64,000 nucleotides of DNA, from positions 60,579 to 124,578 of the forward strand of contig NZ_JAUSPS010000070.1 of assembly GCF_030652775.1 (NCBI RefSeq), given 5' to 3'. Both the position numbers and the translations under genes were made by a program. The notes beneath the pieces were generated by a model. That model was given only the letters and a program-made list of their open reading frames with translations. It was not told where the DNA came from and made no database searches. Source of the DNA: Acetobacterium sp. GTDB lineage: Bacteria > Bacillota > Clostridia > Eubacteriales > Eubacteriaceae. Positions 10,251-18,829 of this stretch are shown piece by piece (position 1 is the stretch's first letter; every line of letters begins with the position of its first letter).

Positions 10251-13118
10251 ATGAAATGGATGTACAATATGAAGATTGGGACGAAATTAATGGTGAGTTT
10301 CATAATTGTCGCCCTAATCACTGGGGTAGTCGGAATCCTTGGAATCATGAACTTGCAGAATCTTCAAAACTCCAACAAAATACTTTATGACGAGATGACT
10401 GTACCAATTGCAGATGTTGGTCAAATTTCGACATCCTATCAGCGGATGCGGGTTATCGTCCGGGATATGATTATTGAAAACAGTCCGGAGCTGATCCAGT
10501 CCAATGCGGATAAGGTTATCATCCGCAACGGCGAAATCGACGAGGCCGCCGCTGCTTTCCAGGAAACCATTGTTGATCCGGAGATGCAGGCCGTTTTTGA
10601 CGAATTTGTGGAAGCCCGAAAAGTTTTAGCCCAGGAATTTGAAAAAGTAAAAGCCCTGGCGATCCAGAACCGGGATGCCGAAGCCTTCGCCCTACTCGCC
10701 GATACCGGTGCTTACGAAATAGCGGCATCGGTACAAATGGATCTGATCAATGAGCTGGTGCCGATGAAATTGGAAGAAGCGCAACAGGGCGCAGAACTGG
10801 ATGCAGCCGCAGCCAATGCCGCCATGACCACCATGATTATTGTAACCCTGATTGCTTTTGCGGTTGCCATCATCTTCGGCTTAGTGCTCCGTTCGATGAT
10901 CAGCAAACCGCTGCAACAAGCCAATCATATGATCAAAGAAATGAGTCTGGGACATTTTACCATGCGTCTAAATATGAACCGCAAAGATGAAATTGGCGAA
11001 ATGGCCGAATCCATGGATACCTTTTCTGATGATATCCAAACCGTTGTTATTGGAACTATGAATCAGATTTCCAATGGCAATGTCACTACAAATGTAGAAC
11101 CAAGAGATTCTCAGGATGAGCTGGCTCCAGCTCTTAAACTGACCATCGAAACAATCCGAAGTCTGATCAGTGAAGCAACCATGCTGTCCCATGCGGCCAT
11201 CGCCGGCCAATGGCAAACCCGCGGCGACGCTGATGCATTTAGCGGCGGTTTTAAAGAAATTGTTGAAGGGGTTAATGCCACTCTGGATACCGTTGTTGAC
11301 AAAATGGTCTGGTATGAAGCCATTATTGATGCCGTTCCCTTTCCCATTCACGTTACCGATAATGATATGAAATGGACCTTTATGAACAAACCGTTTGAAG
11401 ATTTCATGATAACCAACGGAGTCATTAATGATCGTGATTCGGCCTGTGGCATGGACTGCTACAATGCCAATGCCGACATTTGCCGCACCGAAAACTGCGG
11501 TATTAGACGTCTGGTTGACCAGGGCCTGAATGACAGCTATTTCGAATGGGTCGGCCGCAGCAATAAACAGGATACCGCCTATCTAAAAAACAAAAAAGGC
11601 GAAAATATTGGCTTCGTCGAAGTTGTCACTGACTTAACTCCAATTATCCGGGTAAGCACCTATACCAAAAACGAAGTATCCCGTTTGGGCGACAATCTGA
11701 TCCGGTTATCTCAAGGGGATTTGGCCTTTGATATGGCGATTGGTGAAGCTGACGAATACACCACTGAAGTCAGTGCTCAATTCCAGGAAATCATCAATAC
11801 TTTGGGGCGAGTTAAAACATCTGTCGACAACCTGATCAGCGATGCCACGATGCTGGCTGAAGCTGGTGTTGATGGTCGCTTGGATAAAAGAGCTGACGCC
11901 AGCCGCCATCAGGGCGATTTTGCCCGGATTGTAGACGGCGTCAATGCCACCCTGGATGCCGTTGTCGAACCAGTTCAGGAAGCCTCTGCCACCTTAAAAG
12001 AACTGGCTCAGGGAAATCTGAACACCGGTATGGTTGGTCACTATAACGGCGATTATACGCTCATCAAAGATAACATGAATCAAACCGTTGCCTTCCTGAA
12101 ACGTTATGTCGATGAAATTGCCCATACCCTTGAAGAAATGGGACGGGGAAACCTGGATCAGCAAATCACCACCAATTATCTGGGTGACTTCCAGGCGATA
12201 AAAACTGCCCTCAATGATATTACCAGCAATCTCAGTAAGACCATGACCGAAATCAACGTGGCCGCCGGCCAGGTTGATATGGGCGCCAAACAGATTTCTG
12301 ACGGCGGCCAGGCCTTATCCCAGGGAACCACTGAACAGGCCAGTGCCATCCAGGAATTGACTGCTTCCATTGAAGAAGTGGCTGCTGAGACCAAACGAAA
12401 TGCCATGAATGCCAATGAAGCCAATGAACTGGCTGTCAATGTTCGAACCAACGCCGAAAAAGGCAACAGTCAAATGTCAACCATGATCGGTGCCATGGAC
12501 GATATCAATGATTCATCAAACAATATTTCTAAAATTATCAAGGTTATTGATGACATTGCTTTCCAGACCAATATTCTGGCTCTAAATGCCGCCGTTGAAG
12601 CAGCCAGAGCGGGTCAGCATGGCAAGGGTTTTGCCGTAGTCGCAGAAGAAGTTAGAACCCTGGCCGCCCGAAGTGCGGAAGCCGCCAAGGAAACCACCGG
12701 CTTAATTGAAGGCTCCATTGACAAGGTCAGCGTCGGTACAAAAATTGCTGATGACACTGCCGAAAGTTTGAAGGAGATTCTTGATCAAATTGATAAGGTT
12801 GCTGGTTTAGTTGGCACCATTGCCCAGGCTTCCAATGATCAGGCTTCTGAAATCGCTCAGATCACCCAGGGTATTGAACAGGTATCTCAGGTTGTTCAGA
12901 CTAATTCTGCCACCGCTGAAGAAAGCGCTGCAGCTAGTGAAGAACTTTCTGGCCAAGCTGAAATGCTTAAACATATGGTGGATGCCTTCCAGTTAAAAGC
13001 TAAAAGCGACTCTGTTAAAACAGCCAGGGCAGTTTCTGCACCATCGGTAAAACCGCTTACAGCACCAAAGTCGGAACCAAGTATCATCCTCGATGATATG
13101 GAGATGGACAAGTATTAG
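10251..13118 (+). CDS. Methyl-accepting chemotaxis protein with 4HB sensor and cysteine-rich PAS domain
   Basis: 955 residues, led by TTAGGAGGGC. Order: TM1 (~11-33), a periplasmic four-helix-bundle sensor (~35-185), TM2 (~190-213), HAMP and a HAMP-like repeat, a cytoplasmic PAS domain (~345-445), further HAMP-like repeats, and the signalling hairpin. The PAS domain contains four closely spaced cysteines, C399, C403, C411 and C416 (CGMDC ... ICRTENC), which could hold a metal, Fe-S or redox switch. The C terminus ends [11 protein letters not shown], as in the preceding receptor. The signalling domain is closely similar to its upstream neighbour, suggesting duplication with sensor exchange. 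It likely senses both external and intracellular cues. Confidence 0.95.
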   Translation: MKWMYNMKIGTKLMVSFIIVALITGVVGILGIMNLQNLQNSNKILYDEMTVPIADVGQISTSYQRMRVIVRDMIIENSPELIQSNADKVIIRNGEIDEAAAAFQETIVDPEMQAVFDEFVEARKVLAQEFEKVKALAIQNRDAEAFALLADTGAYEIAASVQMDLINELVPMKLEEAQQGAELDAAAANAAMTTMIIVTLIAFAVAIIFGLVLRSMISKPLQQANHMIKEMSLGHFTMRLNMNRKDEIGEMAESMDTFSDDIQTVVIGTMNQISNGNVTTNVEPRDSQDELAPALKLTIETIRSLISEATMLSHAAIAGQWQTRGDADAFSGGFKEIVEGVNATLDTVVDKMVWYEAIIDAVPFPIHVTDNDMKWTFMNKPFEDFMITNGVINDRDSACGMDCYNANADICRTENCGIRRLVDQGLNDSYFEWVGRSNKQDTAYLKNKKGENIGFVEVVTDLTPIIRVSTYTKNEVSRLGDNLIRLSQGDLAFDMAIGEADEYTTEVSAQFQEIINTLGRVKTSVDNLISDATMLAEAGVDGRLDKRADASRHQGDFARIVDGVNATLDAVVEPVQEASATLKELAQGNLNTGMVGHYNGDYTLIKDNMNQTVAFLKRYVDEIAHTLEEMGRGNLDQQITTNYLGDFQAIKTALNDITSNLSKTMTEINVAAGQVDMGAKQISDGGQALSQGTTEQASAIQELTASIEEVAAETKRNAMNANEANELAVNVRTNAEKGNSQMSTMIGAMDDINDSSNNISKIIKVIDDIAFQTNILALNAAVEAARAGQHGKGFAVVAEEVRTLAARSAEAAKETTGLIEGSIDKVSVGTKIADDTAESLKEILDQIDKVAGLVGTIAQASNDQASEIAQITQGIEQVSQVVQTNSATAEESAAASEELSGQAEMLKHMVDAFQLKAKSDSVKTARAVSAPSVKPLTAPKSEPSIILDDMEMDKY

Positions 13119-13142
13119 TTAATTATCAGCATCACATTTATG

Positions 13143-13168
13143 AGGCTTGGTTACTCTAATCCAGGCCT
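13143..13168 (+). terminator. Terminator of the second chemoreceptor gene
   Basis: A stem AGGCTTGG/CCAGGCCT (one wobble pair) around a 10-nt loop is followed by TTATTTT. Confidence 0.6.
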
Positions 13169-13310
13169 TATTTTCATATGCCGACGCTGCGGTCTTGATT
13201 CAGTTTCCCCCGACTTTGTTCGCGATGAAATTCGTTAACATCAAGCGACTTATCTTTATTATAATGACACCCACGCCCATGGTTATCTTCGCAACATTAA
13301 AGGAGCTCAT

Positions 13311-13802
13311 ATGAAAAAAATGGTTCGCACCCTGGTTTTGATTCTAATTTTTACCGGCTTCTGGCTTATTTTAAATGAAAGTTTGGCCTTTTCACAAATC
13401 CTGACCGGCCTGTTTTTTTCAGCAGTCGCCCTTCTCTTCACCAATCGTTATCTGCTGGAAGATGATTATCTCGGTGCTTATGGCATTAAACCCAAAGTTC
13501 TTTTCCATTACGCCGTGTATTTATTCGTTCAAATTTACCGATCCGGCTTTTCCGCTATTATAAAAATTATCAAAGGTGAGGACGCCGTGAAGATCATCGA
13601 ATATGAAACCTGTATCAGCAACGAGCTGGGTATTTGTCTGTTGGCCAATGCTATTACCCTAACTCCCGGAACCGTGACCATTAGCAAGAATGGCCGCCTG
13701 CTTCAAATCCTGGCTTTTCAGGACGAAAATACCTTTACCGATATTACTGAAGGCAAAAGCTGTTCCCCCTACGAAATGATTTTAAGGAGGATCGACTCAT
13801 GA
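13311..13802 (+). CDS. mrpE: Mrp-type cation/proton antiporter subunit E (MbhA-like)
   Basis: 163 residues with an AAAGGAG ribosome site. Two N-terminal transmembrane helices and a third near residue 65 are followed by a cytoplasmic domain containing ANAITLTPGTVTI, the family signature (NAITLTPGT). MrpE is a small accessory membrane subunit needed for assembly of the antiporter. First gene of an eight-gene, tightly overlapping operon in the order E-F-G-(A-like pieces)-B-C-D; it overlaps mrpF by 4 nt. A TATAAT-like element lies at 13260-13265, with only a weakly placed -35. Confidence 0.92.
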   Translation: MKKMVRTLVLILIFTGFWLILNESLAFSQILTGLFFSAVALLFTNRYLLEDDYLGAYGIKPKVLFHYAVYLFVQIYRSGFSAIIKIIKGEDAVKIIEYETCISNELGICLLANAITLTPGTVTISKNGRLLQILAFQDENTFTDITEGKSCSPYEMILRRIDS

Positions 13803-14062
13803 CCTTTTTAGAAACAACCCTACTCGTCATTGCCATCTATATTACGCTTGTGCTAGTTCGGGTCATTCTGGGTCCCACCATTTGGGATCGTCTACTCGGT
13901 TTGAATGCCATTTCAGCCAAAATTATCATGTCCATCGTCATCCTTTCCATCATTACGCAACAATCCTATTTGCTGGATGTGGCATTGGTTTATGCGCTGC
14001 TAGGATTTATCAGCACGGTGCTGATTGCCCGCTTTATCGAAAAAAAAGGAGACATCTCATGA
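13799..14062 (+). CDS. mrpF: Mrp-type antiporter subunit F (MbhB-like)
   Basis: 87 residues with three transmembrane helices. The central VRVILGPTIWDRLLGLNAISAKI segment is the MrpF/PhaF signature (GPxxxDRxxxxN). It overlaps mrpE and mrpG by ATGA junctions, indicating coupled translation of equimolar subunits. Confidence 0.92.
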   Translation: MTFLETTLLVIAIYITLVLVRVILGPTIWDRLLGLNAISAKIIMSIVILSIITQQSYLLDVALVYALLGFISTVLIARFIEKKGDIS

Positions 14063-14361
14063 TCGATTTATTGGCTTATCTGCTCATCACCATTGCCCTT
14101 ATTTTTATGGCTTTAGGGGTCGTCGGTCTGTTTCGATTCAAAGATTTTTATTCACGAATTTTAATCTCCGCCAAAATCGAAACGGTTGGCTTTCTGACCA
14201 TTATGATCGGTTTCGTTATTTTATCCGGGTTCAGCTATGCCGCCATGAAAATCCTGCTAATTACCCTGATGGTGATGATCACCAACCCGCTGTCCACCCA
14301 CGCCATCGCCCGATCTGCTTTTTTAAGTGGCTATGCCATTAACCAGGGGAGCCGACCATGA
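14059..14361 (+). CDS. mrpG: Mrp-type antiporter subunit G (MbhC-like)
   Basis: 100 residues, three transmembrane helices. The start at 14059 overlaps the mrpF stop codon and has an AAAAGGAG ribosome site; longer upstream readings of this frame are only shadow sequence. The GVVGLFRFKDFYSRI segment is the MrpG signature (GxxGxxRxxDxYxR), and the C-terminal TNPLSTHAIARSA is typical as well. Confidence 0.92.
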   Translation: MIDLLAYLLITIALIFMALGVVGLFRFKDFYSRILISAKIETVGFLTIMIGFVILSGFSYAAMKILLITLMVMITNPLSTHAIARSAFLSGYAINQGSRP

Positions 14362-14903
14362 CCGAAAATATCTTTCTGATCACTTTGGTGGTTCTGGCAC
14401 TCATTGCTCTGAATACTAAAAAACTGCGCCGGGCGGTTGTCTATCTGGGTATTTTTTCACTGGTCAGCTCTTTTGTCTATCTGCTCTATGGCGCTCCCGA
14501 TGTGGCCATTGCTGAAGCCATTATCGGAAGCACGATCACCACGGTTTTATATCTGGTGGCACTGCGAAAATATCAGGTCTTCTCTATTTTTTACTCTAAA
14601 AGCGAGAACGATCATAATATTAGCTACATAAAAAACAATGCTCCGTTTTTAAATAATCTCGAAGCTTTTTTGATCAAATGCGAAATGGAACCGCAGATTA
14701 TTTATTCTGGAGAGTCTATTGAAACCATTCTCGATCAGAAAAAATTTGATCTTGCCATCCATCATACCGATCAGGACATTTGGATTTATGGCTGTGCTGA
14801 AGACTATCAGATTGACGCCGTTGAAAACTATTTACATGATAACCATGGTGACTTGAACATTCACTTAATTCGATGTGAAGAAGGAGATGATAATGAAGCG
14901 TAG
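14358..14903 (+). CDS. DUF4040 (MrpA C-terminal/MbhD-like) subunit with soluble extension
   Basis: 181 residues. Residues ~1-75 form three transmembrane helices of the DUF4040/MbhD type (APDVAIAEAIIGSTI motif), which in ordinary Mrp systems is part of the long MrpA C terminus. Residues ~85-181 are a soluble acidic tail containing FDLAIHHTDQDIWIYG, not seen in the ~90-residue MbhD proteins. The tail could be a regulatory or binding domain; I do not recognise it. The gene overlaps mrpG by 4 nt and overlaps the next gene. Confidence 0.82.
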   Translation: MTENIFLITLVVLALIALNTKKLRRAVVYLGIFSLVSSFVYLLYGAPDVAIAEAIIGSTITTVLYLVALRKYQVFSIFYSKSENDHNISYIKNNAPFLNNLEAFLIKCEMEPQIIYSGESIETILDQKKFDLAIHHTDQDIWIYGCAEDYQIDAVENYLHDNHGDLNIHLIRCEEGDDNEA

Positions 14904-15156
14904 AGTTATAATCATGATTTTTGCCATGGCTCTTGCCAGTCTGGTGCTTTTTATTAATTTTGATGCCAATCTGGTAGCCAATCCCCAGATCGCTGATTTT
15001 TATCTGGAAAATTTCCATGCCGACACCCATACTCAAAATGCAGTAGCGGCGATCTATCTTAATTACCGGGTTTTTGACAGTATTTTTGAAACCCTGATTC
15101 TGCTCGTCAGTGTCTCGGCCGTCATTATTTTTTCGTGGAGGCGCACCGATGACTGA
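14893..15156 (+). CDS. MbhE-like (MrpA C-terminal fragment) subunit
   Basis: 87 residues. The start at 14893 follows GAAGGAGATGATA; an in-frame start 18 nt upstream is less well placed. Two transmembrane helices flank an extracytoplasmic loop containing the NAVAAIYLNYRVFDSIFETL segment, which is the MbhE/MrpA-terminal signature (NxVxxILxxxRxxDTxxE). Together with the preceding gene it replaces the C-terminal part of MrpA. It overlaps the preceding and following genes. Confidence 0.85.
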   Translation: MKRRVIIMIFAMALASLVLFINFDANLVANPQIADFYLENFHADTHTQNAVAAIYLNYRVFDSIFETLILLVSVSAVIIFSWRRTDD

Positions 15157-15538
15157 CCGTTCTGAAATTATTTCGCAAATGACAGGGCTTTTATATCCCT
15201 TTATTTTATTGTTTGGATTTTACATTATTTTAAATGGTCATGCCAGTCCCGGTGGCGGATTCCAGGGCGGCGCCGTGCTGGCTTCGGTATTTATCACCCG
15301 ATATCTGGTCGAGCCGGATCGTTGCATCCAACTAAAAACCCTAAAAACGGCGGAAAAGATTCTTTTTGTCTGCATTATTCTTTACCCGGCTTTTTTTTTA
15401 TTCGCCACCACCGCCAACCACTCAGAACTGATGAACCTGACCTATCTTATCGTCATGAATTTTTTAATCGGCTTAAAAGTCTGCAGCGGTTTTACCATCA
15501 TTTTTTTTAGGTTTGCCTTTTATGAAGGGGGTATTTAA
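15149..15538 (+). CDS. mrpB: Mrp-type antiporter subunit B (MbhF-like)
   Basis: 129 residues, four transmembrane helices. The start at 15149 has GTGGAGG upstream and lies inside the end of the previous gene. The YIILNGHASPGGGFQGG motif is the conserved MrpB signature (GHxxPGGGFxGG). The stop codon shares a base with the mrpC start (TAATG). Confidence 0.93.
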   Translation: MTDRSEIISQMTGLLYPFILLFGFYIILNGHASPGGGFQGGAVLASVFITRYLVEPDRCIQLKTLKTAEKILFVCIILYPAFFLFATTANHSELMNLTYLIVMNFLIGLKVCSGFTIIFFRFAFYEGGI

Positions 15539-15891
15539 TGATCTATATTAACGGAGAATCCATCAGCATCTTACTTTTTTTTGTGGGCGTCTATGGCCTG
15601 ATCGCCAGAAGAAACATCATCAAATCGATTATGTCCATCAGCATCATGCAGGTGGCTGTTATTTTATATTTTGTTTCAGCCAATACAGCCCCGGGTAGCA
15701 TCCCGCCGATTGGCGATATCGCCCAGACCCTACAAGTCGCAGATCCACTCCCCCAGGCCTTAATGATTACGGATATTGTCATTGGCATTGGGGTAACGGC
15801 TGCTAGTTTGACGATGTTTATTCATCTCTATCATCGTTTTAGATCCACCAACTGGCAAAAAATTATGAAAAAAAGGAATCGCTATGATTAA
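15538..15891 (+). CDS. mrpC: Mrp-type antiporter subunit C (MbhG-like, NuoK-like)
   Basis: 117 residues, three transmembrane helices, homologous to complex I subunit NuoK. Typical features are GVYGLIARRNIIKSIMSISIMQ in helix 1-2 and the DPLPQALMITDIVIGIG motif (DPLPQALxLTxIVI). It overlaps mrpB by 1 nt and mrpD by 8 nt. Confidence 0.93.
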   Translation: MIYINGESISILLFFVGVYGLIARRNIIKSIMSISIMQVAVILYFVSANTAPGSIPPIGDIAQTLQVADPLPQALMITDIVIGIGVTAASLTMFIHLYHRFRSTNWQKIMKKRNRYD

Positions 15892-17485
15892 TTTGCATTG
15901 GGTTATTTTATTACCGATTATTTTAGGCACCGTCGCCAAGCTGATATCCATCAATACCGCAAAAAAAATCATCGCTCTTTTTCAGGCGGCCTTATTGGTT
16001 TACGTCACCCAGATCTTTGTTGATGTGCGTAAAAATGGCACCATCCTGGAAAATATTGGCGGCTGGCCAGATACCATCGGGATCACCTTAAGAGCTGATC
16101 TACTGGCCTCGGCGATGATTCTTCTGAGCTGTTTTTTATTCCTGGCGATGGTAATCTTTGTTCACAATAAAAACTATGCCGACCACCTTTTTTTCTTTCT
16201 TTTTCTCAGTCTGGAAAGCTTGATTATTGGTATTTTTCTTTCAAATGATTTATTTAACATTTTTGTTCTGATTGAAGCCGCCACCCTGATCATCACCATT
16301 CTGATCATGTATAAGAAGGCTAATGTCGCAATTTATGATGGGCTGATGTATTTTCTGATCAATGTGGTTGCGATGTCATTTTTCCTGATGGGTCTGGGGA
16401 TGCTTTATAAAAAAATTGGTGTGCTCGATTTTTATGCTCTGGAAACGGCTCTCAGCCAGGTTAAAGACCCCCAAAGCCTGATTCTGCCTTATGCCTTTAT
16501 GATTACCGCAGTAAGTTTAAAAGCTGCTTTAATGCCGCTTTTCAGCTGGCTGCCGAAGGCTCACGGTACCCCTAGTGCCCCGTCGGTGGTTTCGGCCATC
16601 TTATCCGGTTTATATGTTAAAACCGGCATCTACGTGTTCCTGCGGTTACAGATAGCTTTTTCACCCCTGATTGATACCTCCGAACTTTTTATGATCCTCG
16701 GATTTGTCACGGCCATCGCCGGTTTTATCTTGGCCTTAGCTCAAAAAGATATCAAACTCCTATTAGCTTATTCAACCGTTTCTCAGATTGGCGTCATTAT
16801 GATTGGTATTAACCTAGACAATCCGGTGGCTTACTGGGGCGGACTCTATCATCTGATGAATCATGCTATTTTTAAATCGACCCTGTTTCTCACTGCCGGG
16901 ATGATCATCTCTGAGTACAAGACCCGGAATCTTAACGAGGTAAACGGTGTCTTTGAACACATGCCAGCCGTCGGGGTGGCGACCATCTTGTCAATTCTGG
17001 GGATTATTGGTGCCCCTTTATTTAACGGCAGTATCTCTAAATATTTAATCGCTTCTGGTTCAAGCGGTACCTGGATTGAATATGGTCTAATTCTAATCAA
17101 TCTGGGAACCATTGTTGTCTTTATTAAATATGGCCAGTTGCTTTTCGGCCATTCGGGCAAAAAAGAAACTGCCGACTCCGATATTTTGGAAAAAGCGGTT
17201 GTCTTAACCCTGAGCATACTGTGTTTTCTCGGTGGTATTTTTGGCAGCCAACTGATTGCCATCCTTTTTAACGTCGATTTGACTGTTGACCTTCGGTCTT
17301 ACGTTATAAAAATGCTACTTTTCTTTGGATCAATACTCCTGGGCTTGCTTATTTATCGCGGCTTATTTAAAAAGACAAATCGCCTGGCTTTCATTAATTC
17401 ATTCGAACTTGGTTTTAATGAAATGTGCCTCTCGATCACCTTGTTTTTTGCTTTTATCGTTATTTATTTAAAAATAGCGTTTTAA
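15884..17485 (+). CDS. mrpD: Mrp-type antiporter subunit D (MbhH-like, NuoM/N-like)
   Basis: 533 residues with about 14 transmembrane helices, the antiporter-like subunit related to NuoL/M/N. It carries the key glutamate in the FVLIEAATL segment (helix 5), the lysine-containing KAALMPLFSWLPKAHGTPSAPS loop (PLHxWLPxAHxxAPxxVSA family motif) and lysine in LAQKDIKLLLAYSTVSQIG. It is the only large antiporter subunit in the operon; no MrpA (NuoL-like) N-terminal part is present. It closes the operon, with no hydrogenase genes following. Confidence 0.94.
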   Translation: MINLHWVILLPIILGTVAKLISINTAKKIIALFQAALLVYVTQIFVDVRKNGTILENIGGWPDTIGITLRADLLASAMILLSCFLFLAMVIFVHNKNYADHLFFFLFLSLESLIIGIFLSNDLFNIFVLIEAATLIITILIMYKKANVAIYDGLMYFLINVVAMSFFLMGLGMLYKKIGVLDFYALETALSQVKDPQSLILPYAFMITAVSLKAALMPLFSWLPKAHGTPSAPSVVSAILSGLYVKTGIYVFLRLQIAFSPLIDTSELFMILGFVTAIAGFILALAQKDIKLLLAYSTVSQIGVIMIGINLDNPVAYWGGLYHLMNHAIFKSTLFLTAGMIISEYKTRNLNEVNGVFEHMPAVGVATILSILGIIGAPLFNGSISKYLIASGSSGTWIEYGLILINLGTIVVFIKYGQLLFGHSGKKETADSDILEKAVVLTLSILCFLGGIFGSQLIAILFNVDLTVDLRSYVIKMLLFFGSILLGLLIYRGLFKKTNRLAFINSFELGFNEMCLSITLFFAFIVIYLKIAF

Positions 17486-17703
17486 ATTTCCTTTGCTTTT
17501 TCTCAATACAGAATCTTAATTATTTTAATATTCTTCCCAGTTTTGTCTTATTTGATCATTTAACCTAAAGTAATATCAAAAAATGGCGATATTAATAGTA
17601 AGAACGAATGAATATAAATCAGAGTTTCTTTGATAAAAACCACAGCGACTACTCAAGTCTCCCTTTACAAAAATTTCAACTACATAACAGGAGGTTCATA
17701 AAA

Positions 17704-17976
17704 ATGAAGTGGATTAAAGACATGAAAGCAAATACCCGGCCATGGTTGGCTTTTCTTTCCGGATTTGCGGCGAGCAGCTCTAATGAACCAGATGACACCG
17801 CCATAATTAATGAATACTTTGCGACTTACCTGCAAAATGTGGCAGCTGATCATATTAAACCTGTTTCCTGCGAATCTGATCTACTATATAAAAAGCACGG
17901 TGACAGCTGTGAAGCAAACGCAAAACATCCTGACAAACCATTAAGAGCCCTGTCCCCCTTAAAACAGGTACTATAA
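17704..17976 (+). CDS. Small protein of unknown function
   Basis: 90 residues. The start at 17704 follows AACAGGAGG with good spacing; upstream in-frame codons have no ribosome site. I do not recognise a family. It is hydrophilic, with an aromatic, Ala-rich patch (~14-24), two cysteines (CESD and SCEAN) and no clear signal peptide or transmembrane helix. It is monocistronic, with its own terminator. Ribosome site and terminator support it being a real gene. Confidence 0.6.
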   Translation: MKWIKDMKANTRPWLAFLSGFAASSSNEPDDTAIINEYFATYLQNVAADHIKPVSCESDLLYKKHGDSCEANAKHPDKPLRALSPLKQVL

Positions 17977-18015
17977 AAAATGTCCTTTCAGTGTAACTGC
18001 TGAAGGGACATTTTT
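17976..18015 (+). terminator. Terminator of the small protein gene at 17704
   Basis: Stem AATGTCCTTTCAG paired with CTGAAGGGACATT (one wobble) around an 8-nt loop, with A-run before and T-run after. Confidence 0.85.
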
Positions 18016-18119
18016 AAAATCTGTTATTATTTTAAAAATAATGTTATTTTTAGCTGCTTTTTGTCGATATAGTCTAGAGAAGCTAATAAACTATTTTAAT
18101 ATTTATAAAGGAGGCTGTT

Positions 18120-18719
18120 ATGAATACAAATGCAATTGATGCGAACAAAGCTTTGAATCAAGCGATTCAGACAAAAGGAGTCACCCAGAATGCTGACGTC
18201 AAAGTTGAACCCGAGGCTGTCGATAAAGTCCAGCCAGTTGTGCAAAAACTTGACTCCATTGAGCTTGGCACCGCTACTTCCGAAGACATCGGAACCTACA
18301 CCGTCGACCGTAAAAAGATAAACGAAATGAAGGCAGATTTTTCCCGCAATACCGAGTCATTCAAAAAAATGGTTGAAGCCATGATTGAAAAACAGGGCAA
18401 AAAGGTTAATCAGGTTCTGAAAGATCTAGCCGCCGGAAAAGACGTTGAAATCACGGTAGATTCTGAAACTCAGGCGGCTGCCCAGGAAGCGATTTCCGAA
18501 GACGGCTATTTTGGCGTAAACAAAACTTCAGAACGGATTGTTGATTTTGCCAAGGCTCTCTCCGGCGGTGATAAAAGCAAGCTTGAAACCCTCCGAAATG
18601 CTTTTAAAGAAGGTTTTGAAAGTGCCAAAGAAGCCTTTGGCGGGGAACTTCCCGAAATCTCCCAGCAGACCTATGATAAGGTCATGCAGGGCTTTGATGA
18701 TTGGGCTAAAGAAGAATAA
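18120..18719 (+). CDS. Conserved hypothetical protein, cytoplasmic, helical
   Basis: 199 residues led by AAAGGAGG. There is no signal peptide or transmembrane segment, and the composition is acidic and alpha-helical. The C-terminal part (~120-199), with GYFGVNKTSERIVDFAKALSGGD, FKEGFESAKEAFGG and a final FDDWAKE, resembles a module I recall at the end of small bacterial hypothetical proteins (some labelled hydrogenase-4 component G by old annotation), but I cannot assign a function. It is located between the Mrp operon and a chemoreceptor and is monocistronic. Confidence 0.75.
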   Translation: MNTNAIDANKALNQAIQTKGVTQNADVKVEPEAVDKVQPVVQKLDSIELGTATSEDIGTYTVDRKKINEMKADFSRNTESFKKMVEAMIEKQGKKVNQVLKDLAAGKDVEITVDSETQAAAQEAISEDGYFGVNKTSERIVDFAKALSGGDKSKLETLRNAFKEGFESAKEAFGGELPEISQQTYDKVMQGFDDWAKEE

Positions 18720-18775
18720 AAAGCATTTTCTCTGACGGCGCTTTCATTTGCCAAGGAAAAAGCACCTGTACCTAC

Positions 18776-18807
18776 AAAAAGACAAGGAAATTTTTCCTTG
18801 TCTTTTT
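18776..18807. terminator. Bidirectional terminator between convergent genes
   Basis: Near-perfect stem AAAAAGACAAGGAAA with TTTCCTTGTCTTTTT; serves the plus-strand gene at 18120 and the minus-strand chemoreceptor ending at 18830. Confidence 0.85.
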
Positions 18808-18829
18808 GTTTTTGATTTTACTTTAAATT

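Noticed and set aside
13882..14361. Long 159-residue reading across mrpF and mrpG
   Set aside because: Only the part from 14059 codes for MrpG, with a ribosome site and ATGA overlap; the upstream part is out-of-frame mrpF sequence.
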